DNA of 64,000 nt from Sphagnum magellanicum (GCA_021904315.1 CM038925.1:6946501-7010500), one strand, 5' to 3'; positions 24,451 through 36,450 are shown, counted from the first letter of the stretch. Translations and numbers: made by a program. The notes: generated from the letters alone by a model not told the origin.

Positions 24451-25169
24451 AATGTTTAAGGAATTGGAGACAATTTAAAAAGAGGTTGGATTACATAAAA
24501 CCAATGTTTTCACATCAACATATTAGCAACAATTTTAAATTTCCCTAACTTTTGTTTTAAACTCTTTTTTTGAAATCATTTTGAAATTTTTAATTGTTTA
24601 AAAATTTCCTTGTTCTTCCTCTCATGGTATATGTCCATTTTTCTTAGCAAAAAAACATTATGGACATTAGATGTAAAGGAAAATCGACTTTGCCGTGGTT
24701 GCCATGCCTTTATAGTTCATTGTCAATATCTCCCAGTTAGTGGTTAGTTTTGAAATAGAGGCTTGCATTTTGTAGGAGGTGATCATAGGGTTAAGGTCCA
24801 AGAAAGTTACGACAATGGAAGACAATGTGAACCATTAAAGGGAGGACTAAAGCTAAGAAATGGGACTTGGGCTATTGGTGTGCCATCAATGAAACTTTGT
24901 TGCCTTTTTAAAACATTTCAACTTGCATGCCCATTCATTGTTTTCAATCATTCCAAAACTTCATCACATTATAATGTCAACTTTTTGAACCTTCTTTATT
25001 AGAATTATCCAGTTTTAATTTTTTCAAAGTCTCCCATAAATGGTCTTTCAAGGTTTCCTAAGCAAATGGGGCCTTAGGGTATGGCTTTAAATAATCTTCG
25101 TAGATGGATTTCTACATTACATTTGAGGCTAGTTGAGTCACTTGTTACTTGCTAATGATATATGTGGCA
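24451..25169. other. AT-rich intergenic DNA
   Basis: No gene or ordered repeat recognised. The open frame at 24763-25002 has no known domain. Confidence 0.45.
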
Positions 25170-25790
25170 AAATGAACATTATACAATGCTACTAATGTGT
25201 TGAGTTGCACAAATGCTACAATTTGTTAAGGCACTTTGTCCTACACAAAGTTATTGTGTTTTTTGTGAAATAATCGACTTGGATTCTTGAATTTCCATCA
25301 TGAAATCACCAAGCTTTAGAAACTGGGCCATTCTTTTTTTTAAACACACAACATTCAGATTTGGACCTAAACACGCTTGATAACTTGAAAAAATATCATT
25401 GGAAAATTTATTTTTATAAAAACAAATTTTGGACAAACAATCATTCTAAACTTTGAAGGTCAAAACACACCCAATAACCTTAACATTGTACGATGTTATT
25501 ACTATGTTGAGCTACTACACATATTCCATAATTAACTAATGCACCTTGTCCTATGTAGAGTTGTTTTGTTTTGTGCAAAATAATAGATTTGGATTTTTGA
25601 ATCTCCACCATGAAATCACCAAGCTTTAGAAAGGTGTGCCATTTTTTTCATAAGAAACACATAACATTCACACTCAAATTTAAACATGTTTAATCATTTG
25701 AAAAAATGTCATTGAAACAACTATTTCTTTAAAAACAATATTTGGACAAACAATCACTATAAACTTTGAAGATCAAAACACATCCATACA
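25170..25790. repeat. Diverged tandem duplication, about 310-bp period
   Basis: Two copies, about 25170-25475 and 25485-25790, share ordered blocks: GTTGAGTTGC/GTTGAGCTAC, GCAC(T/C)TTGTCCTA, ATGAAATCACCAAGCTTTAG, ACTTGAAAAAAT/ATTTGAAAAAAT, TGGACAAACAATCA and AAACTTTGAAG(G/A)TCAAAACACA. Divergence is considerable, so the duplication is old. Confidence 0.75.
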
Positions 25791-26069
25791 ACCTAAACCC
25801 AACATCCAAAATGTTCAAGGAGCTATATATTCATTTGATGCATTTCAATGTCAAAAACACATCGTCAAAACCACAAAAAAAATGTCATGAAAACTTTCAT
25901 CTTTGGATTTCATGCATTTTATTCACTAGATTTCCATATCACTATCTAGACCTCATGCATTTGACCATTGGATTCCAAAACAAATCCCTAATTTTGACAA
26001 AAAAAAACCTTTATTTCATAACCATACAACCAAAAAAACTCATATAGAACCCCCCAAAATGGTTGCAAA

Positions 26070-26560
26070 CCTATTCAACATGCTCTGAAGTTTAAATCAA
26101 GTTTCCAAACGAGTTGTAAACCTTTACAAACTTGTATGTGAATAAATAATGACCCAATTGGCCATTCATGATCATAATCAAGTTGTTATATGAACTAAAA
26201 ACTTGTGCACATTTATTCCAAGTTCAAATTTCTCCCCAATTTGGGTTTCAAAATCATAATCAAAATGACAAATGAGCTGCAAACTTGTACACACTTATTC
26301 AAATTCAAATCTCTCCCCAATTAGGGTTTGAAGATCATAACCAAGTTGTCAAATGAGTTAAAAACATGTACACACTTATACAAGTTCAAAATTTTCCCCA
26401 ATCTAGGTTTCAAGATTGTAATTAAGTTGTCAATTGAGTTGTAGACTTGTGCATATTTATTCAAATTGAAATCTAAACCCAATTAACCCTTCAAGATCAA
26501 AACCAAGTTGTCAAATGAGTTGTAGACTTGTACACTTTCATTCAAGTTCAAATAAATGCC
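26070..26560. repeat. Minisatellite, about 81-bp period, six copies
   Basis: Copies start near 26099, 26180, 26262, 26343, 26424 and 26504 with AAGTTGTCAAATGAG-like sequence. They continue through ACTTGTACACACTTATTCAA, TCTCCCCAATT(A/T)GGGTTTCAAGATCATAA and back to AAGTTG. Drift is strong between copies, and no continuous frame survives. Confidence 0.85.
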
Positions 26561-27480
26561 AAATTAATTTATATGTCAATTCACAAAACTAAAGAGCATC
26601 ATAACGGATATGTCAATTTAACATCAAACCTCCAAAGGCTCAAACACGTTGCCATACTTGCTATATGTATATGGTTGGATTTACAACCAAACTATCAATT
26701 GTCTCCTTCATTTAACAAGCAAAATTTTAGATAATTGTTTTCAAATTACAAACATTGTTTAAGAGACTACTTTCGAAATCCTTGGATCATAATTGTGTGG
26801 CAATAAAAAACATGATATTTCACAATTTTTAAAGCATGTCAATCCATGAACTTACCCACAACCTTATGCCAACTTTGGTTTACTTAACAAAGACATCACA
26901 TCATGGACATGTCCATAGGCAATTTTGTGAGAATATGTTTAACCATGAATGCATTCGTTAAAGGAAGTAGTAGACAATTGAGGTATTCAGAAAATTGTTC
27001 ATGGCTATGGGACATTTTGGGGTACAAATTGATAGAAGTTTTGTAGTTTATGGAGGCAAAATAAGGTTTCTTTGAAGCAAAACAAGGTCTTATGTTTCTA
27101 GTCTTGCAAGTTCATGTTCATTATGCTTCAAAGATTCTTTAAAGTAGCCATTGGTTAAAGTTTGGAGAAAATTACAAACCTTGCACCAACATATGAAGAA
27201 TGACCACAATGAAAGGTGGTTGGTTTACCAAAATGTAAGGTCTTCAACAAGACATCTTGTGTACTAAGTTGCTAGAACCATGGTTTCTAACGATAGAACT
27301 AAACCTCACTTTTTTTTTTAATTACAAAATATGGGGCATTGTTGTAAATCTTGGGTTTTTGAGTTTCATGCAAACTCCTCTTCAATGCATTCGGGGTTTG
27401 AACTCCTCAATCTTGTGCTCCTTTCCAACACTTGTTCATTCCAATGACATTTTTCTCAGAAAGAACACAAATTCTTCAAT
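26561..27480. other. AT-rich intergenic DNA
   Basis: No gene recognised. The word AAGCAAAACAAGGT and related forms recur near 27060, but there is no array. Confidence 0.4.
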
Positions 27481-28300
27481 GTGTCCTCCTTTGACGCGCT
27501 CCCAAGTCCCAAGTTAGCCCCAAGTTGGGACTAAGTCATTCAAATTGCGGAATTTCTGGACTCGGGGCACGCTCTCAGCTTCCAGCACTAAAGGGGGTGA
27601 GAGGGGCATGCTGAAAGCTCCGGGATAGATTAGGAAGAGGGACAAACTTACTCAATTAAACGGTCTTGCATCCAAATCCAACCAACAAGTTGGTTAGAAC
27701 TCATTCTACACCCTTTTGGTGTTGAAACAAGCCACGGGCTACCTTGGATTCACTTGACTCACCACAGCCCGGATTTGGGGGAAGCCACCACCTGCCCCCA
27801 TATAGTATTCTCTGCAACTCTCCGCCGCACTTGCATCCAAATGGTTTTTTTTCCTGGGACTCCCAAAGTGGAGTTTCGAAATTGTCCTGATTTGGACTCC
27901 CGGGACTTTGGATGTGCATAACTTCTCGCCCCGAACTCGGATTGGGACGAGGTTCAGGCTTGAACTCGGATCGGAACGAGGTTTGAACCAAAGTTGTAGC
28001 TCTCTTCGAGAGCTTTCCAACTGTGTGTCGCACTTCACCTGAACACACCGGAATTGGGTCGATTCCCAACTTTTAGTGGTTAGGAGTCAAACTATCAATT
28101 TGACTCTCGGCCTTTCTTTCGACCATAACTTGTGCTGCAGATTTCCAAATGGCTCATGCGAGACCATTTTGGACATCTAAACTTCAAAACCTTTCCAATA
28201 GTATAAAAAACACCTCAATACGAGGTGTTTTGACCCTTGCAATTGCACTCTAAATTTTCGGGAGTCTCGAAGGACTCTTAAGTCCCATTTTTAGGAGTGT
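27481..28300. repeat. Dispersed repeat, copy B (less decayed, CG-rich)
   Basis: Same family as the 5471-6420 segment, with parallel blocks in order: CATATAGTATT, CATCCAAATGG, CAATTTGACTCT, and AACTTCAAAACCTTTCC near 28185. It keeps many CG dinucleotides (for example CTCGGATTGGGACGAGG and CTCGGATCGGAACGAGG, themselves a short direct repeat near 27935-27985). The 27701-28069 minus-strand open frame shows no known domain and is probably incidental to an LTR or UTR-like sequence. Confidence 0.55.
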
Positions 28301-29460
28301 GAGTGGCGACCTCACACTTCCCTTAATGTTTGTTCTCTTTTTCATGGTGACTACCGAACCTTGCAAAAAGTGCTCAAGGAAAGAAAACGACAAAAAGACC
28401 CAAGCATGAATGATTAACATGACATGAGTTTCAAATTGCACATGCAACACAAGTTTTAGGTTGCACACATGGGTAAGAAATTCGGCATGGACTTAGTTCA
28501 TGCAAGTTAAGAGTATTTTTGTATTTGGGGCCCTGTTTGGTCCCTTTGTTTTTTTGTGTGTTGTATTGTCAATCTCATCCCCATGAATGGGCAAACATGG
28601 GCTTCCATTTGCATGTTGCCCAATTTTACCAAAAAACTCTAATACCTTTAAAGGAAGGGTATGTTTTTTATCCCATTGTTTCTGGATTTGCCCTTCATCA
28701 ATGTTAAAACATCACCTAATGTTTGGTCCCAGTACAAGATTGGAAGATATTTGCAAACTTGGAGCAGTTAGTACCTTAGTTTTCTTTTCTAGCAAAATTT
28801 TGTTATTTTTCAACAAAGAAATTGAGAAAATTTTGATTAACTTTTTTTCCTAATGCAAATTCGATTAATTTTGCTAATTTTTTTGGTTAAATTTTGAAAA
28901 AAAATATGTGAAAAAAAAGAAAAAAAACACACTTTTACAAACATCTCCAATGTACCTTAATAGGTATGGTGTCTTTTGTACAACGGGTATTAGGTAAGGC
29001 AAAAAAAAAAATGGTGGCAACCATGTCTAGGAATAGAATGTGCATGCAGCCAATGAGATGACTGAACATAGATTCAAAAGTTCATTTATTTCCTTTGGAG
29101 GGGGGGGAGAGGATGGAATTTTTAATTTCTTCTGTTCCCATCATGTTCCCAATGATGTGTCCCAAGTTCCCAATAGCACATCACTTTATCTCATATCCTT
29201 TGCCCAAAGTTCTCCCCTTCTCACCTATGTAGGTGAACCAAAGGGGAGGCACTCTATCCTTGCATAGAAACCCCTATTTTGGGAAGCCTCCCGAGTTTCA
29301 ATTTTTTTTTTGGTGGTGATAGGCCAATCAAAATGGCCCATTGGAAAAAAGAAAAAAAAAACCACCTTGAGAGTCACCCCACTAATGAATAGGAGGGGAG
29401 AGGTGAATAGTAGGTTCTACTAGAATTGCTCAGATTTTTCTAGCGTAAAACACTGCCTGG
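28301..29460. other. Intergenic, no gene recognised
   Basis: AT-rich with A and T runs (about 28850-29010). The short open frames have no known domain. Confidence 0.4.
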
Positions 29461-29520
29461 ATTATTTCCTTTGTATTTTCAGCTCCCTTACATGCCTGAA
29501 GAAACCTGTTTTCAGCAGGC

Positions 29521-29600
29521 GGGATCTTCTGAGGTGGAAGGTACCAGCCAGGTTATACAGGGATCTTCTGATCAGGGGACGTTACCAGCCAGCCTGTCGC
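29521..29600. repeat. Two direct repeats, 39-40 bp period
   Basis: GGGATCTTCTGA ... GTACCAGCCAG occurs at 29521 and, as GGGATCTTCTGA ... GTTACCAGCCAG, again from 29560. They immediately precede the large inverted repeat. Confidence 0.75.
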
Positions 29601-29645
29601 TATTTCTAAAAAGTGGAAAATCCCATCTCTGCTTTACTTAGGAAT

Positions 29646-29774
29646 AGGACCTGAGTACAGGCCCTTCCGTGATTTGAGATCTGTGCCCGAGGCCGGTAGG
29701 CCGAGGGAACAAGTCGAAAATCACCGGCCTCGGGCACAGATCTCAGATCACGGAAGGGCCTGTACTCAGGTCCT
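29646..29774. repeat. Near-perfect inverted repeat: 52-bp arms, 25-bp loop
   Basis: The left arm 29646-29697 (starting AGGACCTGAGTACAGG) and the right arm 29723-29774 (ending CCTGTACTCAGGTCCT) are reverse complements at 51 of 52 positions. The single difference (T in the left arm, G in the right arm) would be a G:U pair in plus-strand RNA. The loop is 29698-29722. The arms are far more GC-rich than the surroundings. A transcript would form a long hairpin of the kind processed into small RNAs; it may equally be a recent inverted duplication inside the adjacent LINE-derived sequence. Confidence 0.92.
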
Positions 29775-30312
29775 TCTCCTATACATTTTTACCTGGGCTT
29801 TACCCTAAGCTTCATGTCTTAGAGAACGGCCCACTTCTACAAAGAAAACCCATGAGGCCAATACTTGCTCAAGTGTGGAAGAATCAAGTAGCTGGAATAC
29901 TTCCCAGAACAGCCCACAAGATGTGGAATGTGATACCTTCTGCTTTTAATCGGCTATGGAATGGGCCTGGTAGGATGAGCTTTCCATTCAAGGGTCTCTT
30001 CCAAAGTGTAACCAGTTTTTCCTCCATTGATTCACATCTCAACAAGCTCGAATGTGGATGAGGACCACTTCTTGTTGGTTTGCCCTGCTTATCAAAGTGT
30101 TCGAGAGAGGTTTAGAGATTCATTGCCACTAACTGCCATCACACCTTTGCCTGAATTACTGAGCTGTCAGCAGCAAGGCATCCTTGCTAGATTCTTAGTA
30201 CAATGTCAGACGGTTAGATCTGAATTGCTTCATCAGACTTAACGTCAATTGGGTTCTGGCCCGGGCGCTGTTTGGCCCACTTAATGACGCTAAATTGTAA
30301 GTAAGTAAGTTA
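29775..30312 (+). mobile_element. 5'-truncated LINE (non-LTR retrotransposon) 3' end
   Basis: The frame 29852-30061 and then, one base shifted, 30027-30242 carry a typical non-LTR retrotransposon C-terminus, including the DEDHFLLVCPAYQSVRERF segment of the terminal Cys/His motif. The shift near 30050 breaks the protein. The sequence ends in ATTGTAAGTAAGTAAGTTAG, a short tandem TAAG tail typical of some LINE 3' ends. Only the last few hundred bases remain, so it is inactive. LINE-like sequence may extend left through the inverted repeat to about 29461. Confidence 0.75.
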
Positions 30313-31505
30313 GCGCATTTTTTCAAATTTAGACTAAAATATTTAAAACAAAACTCCTTTTGTTGTTGTTGTTGTTGTAATACTCTTAAAATTCGCCAAA
30401 ATAAAAAAAGTTGCCAGTAAAGGTTTAGATGGCTGCCAGGGTGAACCAGCACTCCACACCCATACCTTCACCTTCTTGAGTTAGGCCTTTTGATGAACAA
30501 ATTCAACCCAGGAAATGGCAAATTTAAACTTGAGACATTGATTTAGTTTAAGGATATTATATTTACTGTGGTTAGAAGCAGCCTAAAAAAATTTATTCAG
30601 GATTTCTAATTTTCTACCATGGTACCGATGCTGGTTGACTGAGGCCCATATATCCAACCTGTTAAACTCGACCTTGGATGAACACTGATAAACTTGATTC
30701 ATGCATAGAAAGTCTGGCAATTTGTCTTAAATGTTGGGTCGAATAATGGCTATTGAAAATCTCAAAAACAACTTGATCTTAAAAATTTTAGTTTTTGAAT
30801 ATAATGTTTTTTTGGCTATAAAAGAACGGCAAATGTGTGTTGGCAGGAAGGATTTCACGTCTCTCTCAGATTTTGGTTTTGTTCACACTGGTTTTGGAAG
30901 AGACTCGATTTCAATGAGAGAGTCTCCCAAGGTTCACAATGCAAGCAAGCGCACACAGATCCAATCGACCGAGCGAGAGAGAGAGAGATCGATCTTGTGT
31001 GGAGAAGCTAGATGAAATGCAGGTGAATTGCTATCTTTTTTTAGTGCAAGAAGAAGAAGAAGAAGAAGAAGGATATGGATCAGTTAGCGGAACAATCTCT
31101 AACAGCCCTTTTTGTAGCGGCGTGCATGCAGCCAAGCAATTAAGTCCAGATGACGCCGAGTTTGCTTGCAGCATTCATTCCTTCCTCACTTTGTACAACC
31201 CAACACCCTCCTTGTTTAGCGGCACTTCATCGCGACTCCCTTTTTTCACTTACAAATAGCCAAACAGTCTTCATTGCAACCCAAGTACAGCTACTCTCTC
31301 TCTCTCTCTCTCTCTCTCGCTCTCTGTGTCTGTGTCTCTTCCTTCTCTGCTAGCTCCTGTCTTTCTTTCTGTCTCTGTCTCTTGAGAATCGTCTACAGAA
31401 TTTTTTCAAGCTGTTCTTTTTGTTTTCGGAATTTAGTTCGAAGCTGATCTTTTAGTGTCTTTTGGGAATTAGTGATTTTGGGTGAGTGTGGTGGAGTGGT
31501 TTGTT
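30313..31505. promoter_or_regulatory. Upstream region of the germin-like gene
   Basis: Intergenic DNA that includes a (GTT)n stretch at about 30359-30377, a (GA)n stretch at about 30973-30988, a (GAA)n stretch at about 31046-31070, and a (CT)n run at about 31293-31318. CT runs of this kind are common in plant 5'UTRs and core promoters. ACTTACAAATAG at about 31248-31259 is a weak TATA-like candidate. The purine and pyrimidine tracts are seen; the promoter role is inferred. Confidence 0.4.
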
Positions 31506-32168
31506 ATGGGGAAGCTTGTGGTCAGTACTTTTGCAGCAGTGGTGATGATGTTGGCGACAACTGCTGCGATTACAGCGTCGGATGCTGATCCGATTGATGA
31601 CTTCTGTGTCGCGAATTTGACGAGCACCATCATACTCAACGGGCTGGTGTGTAGGAATCCGGCGACGGTGACCGGTACCGACTTTGCATTCACCGGCTTT
31701 GAGAAGGCGGGCAACACGGCCAACTCTCTGGGATCTGTAGTCACCCCGGGCTTTGCAGGAGTAAACTACCCTGCACTCAACACCCTGGGACTAGCGCTGG
31801 CGCGCATAGATTACGCCAAAGGAGGACTCGTTCCTCCCCACACCCACCCAAGAGCCACCGAGGTCTTGTACGTTGTCCAGGGTACGCTGTACGTGGGATT
31901 CGTTGACACCAACGACAAGCTCTATTCCGCCGTGTTGCAGAAAGGAGACGTTTTCCTCTTCCCTAAAGGTTTGTTGCATTTCGCGTTGAATATCGGCAAT
32001 GCTCCCGCCTTCTCCATCTCTGCCTTGAACTCGCAGAACCCTGGCGTTCAGCTCACTGCAAATGCCTTGTTCGGAGCTCAACCGCCGATCCAGGACAACG
32101 TGCTTGCCAAGGCTTTCGGCATCCCGGTATCCGAGGTCCAGACAATCAAGAAGGGATTCGGAGCCTAA
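31506..32168 (+). CDS. Germin-like protein (cupin), extracellular
   Basis: Intronless, 220 residues, ordinary length for the family. An N-terminal signal peptide covers roughly residues 1-24 (hydrophobic FAAVVMMLATTAAITA). Cys34 and Cys49 form the usual germin disulfide pair, and N37-L-T is a potential N-glycosylation site. Germin box 1 (PPHTHPRATEVLYVVQG) supplies His112, His114 and Glu119. Box 2 (FPKGLLHFALNIGN) supplies His158. Together these are the full set of manganese ligands. Family members are apoplastic oligomers with oxalate oxidase or superoxide dismutase activity; which applies here cannot be told. The ATG at 31506 is preferred over an upstream GTG extension because it opens the signal peptide. 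A (GCT)n/GGAGCT repeat lies in the 3' flank (32222-32310). Confidence 0.96.
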   Translation: MGKLVVSTFAAVVMMLATTAAITASDADPIDDFCVANLTSTIILNGLVCRNPATVTGTDFAFTGFEKAGNTANSLGSVVTPGFAGVNYPALNTLGLALARIDYAKGGLVPPHTHPRATEVLYVVQGTLYVGFVDTNDKLYSAVLQKGDVFLFPKGLLHFALNIGNAPAFSISALNSQNPGVQLTANALFGAQPPIQDNVLAKAFGIPVSEVQTIKKGFGA

Positions 32169-32779
32169 TGGGTTGTTGTATTCCAGCGCATGAGCTCCCC
32201 GCCCAAATTCAAGCTCATGCCGCTGCTGCTGCTGCTGCTGCACTTCCCAGTTGTGAATCTTCTTCTTTTATTGTAGCTTCTGCTGCTGGAGCTGGAGCTG
32301 GAGCTCATGGTACTAGTGTATAAGATCATGATCATCCACCACCACCAGCACGTAGAATGCACCTTATTGAGGTTCGATGCTCAGTTAGTGAAGGAAAGTG
32401 ATTCTTGAGCTTGCAATAGCTTTTGTGTTTGTCCATTCCTGCTGCACAGCAAGCATTTCTTCTGTAGGTACATTTTCAATGTGACCCAAGATCTGATGCG
32501 GTGTTGTAGAAATTGTTTTTGGTTGTTGTTGTATGCTCACTTTAATTCATGCTGTACACAAGAGAATGCTCTTATGGAGAGGCTTCCAGAGCTGTTATGG
32601 GTTTTCTCTCCAACACCATCTAATAAGTAAGACTACGATTTTTATATGTTGAGAGAAGGCTCCTCATCCAGAGACTAAGGAACATCCAGAGAGATTATCA
32701 GATTTCTGACTGACAATCGAGAGATAGTACCCTTTCAGCTGCACTATACTTTATTTTCTGTTTCCAAATGGAATGTGGA

Positions 32780-33062
32780 AATGCACCATGGACATTTGAG
32801 TTCCAAACCTTGTATGTCAAGAATCTGACAACAATATACCAAACACACTCATGTCAATGATGCACACGGACAGAACATACATTCGGAGTTTGAAACCCAT
32901 GCATGTCAAGAATCTGACAAAAAGCCAAAGACACACTTACAACAATGTGCACATGGATAGACATTTGAGTTCCCAACATGTATGTCAAGATGCTGACAAA
33001 TTCAGTGCATAAATCCACATGGGACATTCTAAGTTTCAAACAAGTGTCAAGAATTTGAGGTT
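32780..33062. repeat. Four degenerate tandem copies, 62-86 bp
   Basis: Words of the type GACATTTGAGTTCC...TGTATGTCAAGAATCTGACAA recur from about 32791, 32874, 32960 and 33023, each with CAC(A/C)TGGACA-like sequence nearby. Spacing is uneven and drift strong. Confidence 0.65.
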
Positions 33063-34717
33063 CTCTACAGTTCATTCATTACATGTGAAGCTCTTTTCAA
33101 GAACTTCTCTGACACAGTTTCATTTCATGAGGAGGTTTTCTGAAGAACTTCTCTGAGGTTCTATATGGTCATTACATGAGGAAATCATCTTCTCCAGTAC
33201 TTCACCTCTAGATGTCCAAACATTTTTGCATGAGCTACCAAGCATGTTAGCAAAACTGAAATGCTAGCAAGCGTGTTCCAAGCTTTCTGATCCCATTGCA
33301 GCAGGTTTTGGTTTGCCATTTACCATTTGTTGGATGCTTCAAAACTGTCCATGTATATATTCTAACAGTTCTTGAATGTCATGCTCTAGTTTCACTTTGC
33401 AGTGTACCTCTCTCTACTCCTACTTTGACCTCTGCCCTTACACTCCAAAAAGGAGCTCTTTCCAGTAGGATGCTGTGGTTGCAGTTACACAGTGTGCTCT
33501 GATCACAAAATCTGTGATCACAACACCCTAGTGGGAAGATATCCCAATTACATATTTTCCTAATCCTCATTATTGCAAGCACCACTAGTCTATGAGTGAA
33601 ATGCCTCTTGCAAGGTCATCACTATAAATTATGGATCACAACAATGGTCTATAATAATGTCTAAACAAAAATAAAAATAATATTTATTCACTTAATTAAA
33701 GAAAAACTGCTGTTTAAGGTTTTACAATTTTTAAAGACCCATAGGAAGAAGCACATATCTGCAAAACCAATGTGAAATTCAAGACCATGACCCACAACCT
33801 GTATTTAAGCCTCTTGAGGTTCAATGAGGTGGCTAAGGTGGGAACATGGTTACCCAAAGAATTGAAGACCCCTTTCAGGCTCCACATTCTACAATAGGCA
33901 TGATCAAGGATGAGAGTGATCATTTGGAGATAATCCTTAATGACTCTTATGATCCTTTCAGTTAAGCAATTGTCTGAGAAAACATTTCATAGACTAGTCT
34001 AATTTGCTGGCTAGTTTTATCACTTACCACCTTGTGATTAAACAGAAACAGAGAAGCAAATGCAGACCCAGTGTTTGTGTCTTCATTTTTCACTCTACTC
34101 ATCTTGAGGCAAGGTGAAGAATTTGTCTGAGTACTAGAATGGAACATGGGCAGGAAAGCTAGATGGACAGATTGAGTTGGGTACATCCTTCTCCAGTTAT
34201 TTGGATGCATTTGTTGAGTTTATCAGTTGGCAATAACAATATGCAACTTGAATCAGCACTTGTAGCTATGCAAACTAATAACACAATTGGGTTTTTCCCA
34301 GAATCAGCAGCTACATCTTCATCTACGACAACCCATGTTTGTGAATGTGCAGCACATAAGAATTGAAGTTCAACAAATCAATTTGATCAGTTCAGTAAAA
34401 AAAAATTTCTGAAGGGGAGGTGTGTCAGACAAACAATCATACAGTGGACAGGAATCAGAGCACCCTACATTGCACATACTGCTAGGATAATATGCAGAGG
34501 ATTCTAGTGAGATCCTTTTGAGAAAAATCTGAATTCAAAGAACATGTTGACATGTGATCTGACACCCCACGAAGAGGGGATGATGAAGTCCCCACAAATG
34601 AAGCCCTACAAATGCATGTCCGCATACATATGTAGCCAAGGGTGGTACCACCACCTCTACACCAGTGATGGATCCACCATCCAACAAGAGTCAAAATTTA
34701 GGGCTTGGACAAAACTT
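33063..34717. other. Intergenic, no gene recognised
   Basis: 3' flanks of the germin-like and chaperonin genes. Short open frames on both strands have no known domain; no element was recognised. The stretch 32169-32779 is likewise without a recognised gene. Confidence 0.45.
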
Positions 34718-35828
34718 TCATTTCTCAAGAATCCCAAGAATGTCATCATCACGGTAGAGTACAAACCTGCACCAACACAATACAAGCCCCAAGAAGCTCA
34801 GTCCAAACCAGGATGAAACTCTAAAATCCTGCAAGGACTCCTACTGTTCTTCCTTCAACACTCCTCTGAGCAAAACTATCCATAAAGCAGCAATTGATGA
34901 AGCAAAACTATTTGGTATGCGTGCAAAATTGAGACTTGCAAATGCTGTGAAGAAGTCCCACAGCAATCAGTGAATCAAAACTATTGGGAATGATTGTATA
35001 ATTAGGATTTGCAATTGCTGTGAAGTGTAAGACAACAAACAACATCCGCACCTTAGCTAGTTTCATTTCTGTGTCCTTCTGATCAGCAAGATTCCAAAGA
35101 AATGTGTGTATGGCTCTAACTCGCAGATCTCATAAAGAAAACTACAAGTCTGATGAAGCAAAGGTTTCAACAAGAGGCTTACTGTTTCTCTCCAAGGTTG
35201 ATCTGAGTACCACCAAATTCAGGCAGAAGAACTGTATCACCCTCCTTCACACTCGGAGGAACAGTGTGCCCATCTCTGGTCCGACCACCAGGGCCAACAG
35301 ATATGACAACTCCAGAATTAACCTGCAACACAAATTCAGGAAGAATCAGTTGTGAAACAATCCATACAGACCTAAAACCAGTGACAGGGCCCAGAGTTTG
35401 GGATTCGAGTTCTCAAACACCAGCCCCCTTCCCTTGCATTTCTCTCAACTCACATCAGGGTACATCATACTTTGGTGATATCTTGCAAAACCCAACATCA
35501 CAGAACACTCCAAAAACTCAAGAAAACAGACCATAACAAACCTGTGTATCGAGATTTATCGTTCTTGTGAACTTCGGAAAAAACCTAAAACCTTAAACAA
35601 AACACATCCTAAAACCCTACTTTGAGCTTCCCAATCAGCCAGAAACCTGGAAACAAGAAAGGAAGGGACAGACAGACAGACAGACAGAAGAAAAAACGAG
35701 AACAAACCTACCTTGGTCAGTGAATCAGGGAGAAGGATACCACCAGCAGATTTGGTAGGGGGCACCACCTTCTCCACCAGAACCCTATCCAACAATGGTA
35801 CGAGCCTCTTTGCAACTGCAGTTGCCAT
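34718..35828 (-). CDS. CPN10: 10 kDa chaperonin (Cpn10/GroES, mitochondrial type)
   Basis: Co-chaperonin that caps Cpn60, probably in mitochondria. Three exons, 35828-35712, 35322-35183 and 34766-34718, join in phase to 101 residues, the normal single-domain length (chloroplast Cpn20 would be a double domain). Exon 1 gives RLVPLLDRVLVEKV and SAGGILLPDSLTK. Exon 2 begins VNSGVVISVGPGGRTRDGH, which includes the region after the mobile loop, and continues with VKEGDTVLLPEFGGTQI. Exon 3 is only 49 bases and encodes the last strand, FVLYRDDDILGILEK; it lies 417 bases away and is easily overlooked, since a stop occurs right after the second donor. The mobile loop segment KSAGGILLP is intact. No long transit peptide is needed in this family, because the N-terminus itself targets mitochondria. 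Confidence 0.95.
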
Positions 35829-36440
35829 AGCTCACTCACCACTTCACAGAGATTCTGTCAACAACCCAATGCAGCTATCACAGTCCTGCTTCTCTCAACT
35901 CTCAACCTACAGATGCAAAGACAAAAACAAAACCTTGCAGGGGTGACGACAGGGAGAAAGGAAGAAGAAGAAGAAGAAGAAGGAAGGCGCTTGCTCTTTC
36001 CCGTATTCTTCTAGAAAGCTCCATAACATAGCTCTTCATTCTACTTTGGATTACCCCATCCCAATAGCTCCCCCTTGGATGAAAAATCCATGAGGAGAGC
36101 TTTCTATCTGGGTAAGGCACTACTGCTCTTAGGGTTTAGGGTATATCCCTACTCCTTGCCAAATCATAATCTGATCGCGAATGAAGCTTTGGGGCACATG
36201 ATAGGTTGTTTTGCTTGTCGAAGGAAGTAGACTAACTCCTATCATGGTGGGTAGTGGAGAAAAGCCAAGAGAAAGGAGAAGAAGGTATTGAAGCACCTGC
36301 AAAGACAATCTGCTGAAGGAGAGCTGCATTTTGTATGTATTCCTTTTACTTGAGTTTCAGATCATGTAACTCTGTCAAGAAGTATACCGAGAGTGATCAT
36401 GAAGGAGATGAATACCACTATACAGAGTGCATGATGCTTA
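35829..36440. other. Cpn10 5' flank
   Basis: Upstream region of the leftward chaperonin gene, with a (GAA)n tract at about 35965-35982 that reads as CT-rich on the gene strand, and TTAGGGTTTAGGG near 36128. No other gene recognised. Confidence 0.4.
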
Positions 36441-36450
36441 GAGTTGAGAC

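Noticed and set aside
27701..28069. Minus-strand open frame of 122 codons
   Set aside because: It lies in the dispersed repeat shared with 5.5-6.4 kb, overlaps another open frame of similar length, and has no recognisable domain.
31791..32243. Minus-strand 150-codon frame across the germin-like gene
   Set aside because: Antisense shadow of a codon-biased, GC-richer coding exon; no domain.
34768..35182. Cpn10 truncated after the second exon
   Set aside because: A stop follows the second exon if it is read through, but the 49-base third exon at 34766-34718 restores the conserved C-terminus in phase.
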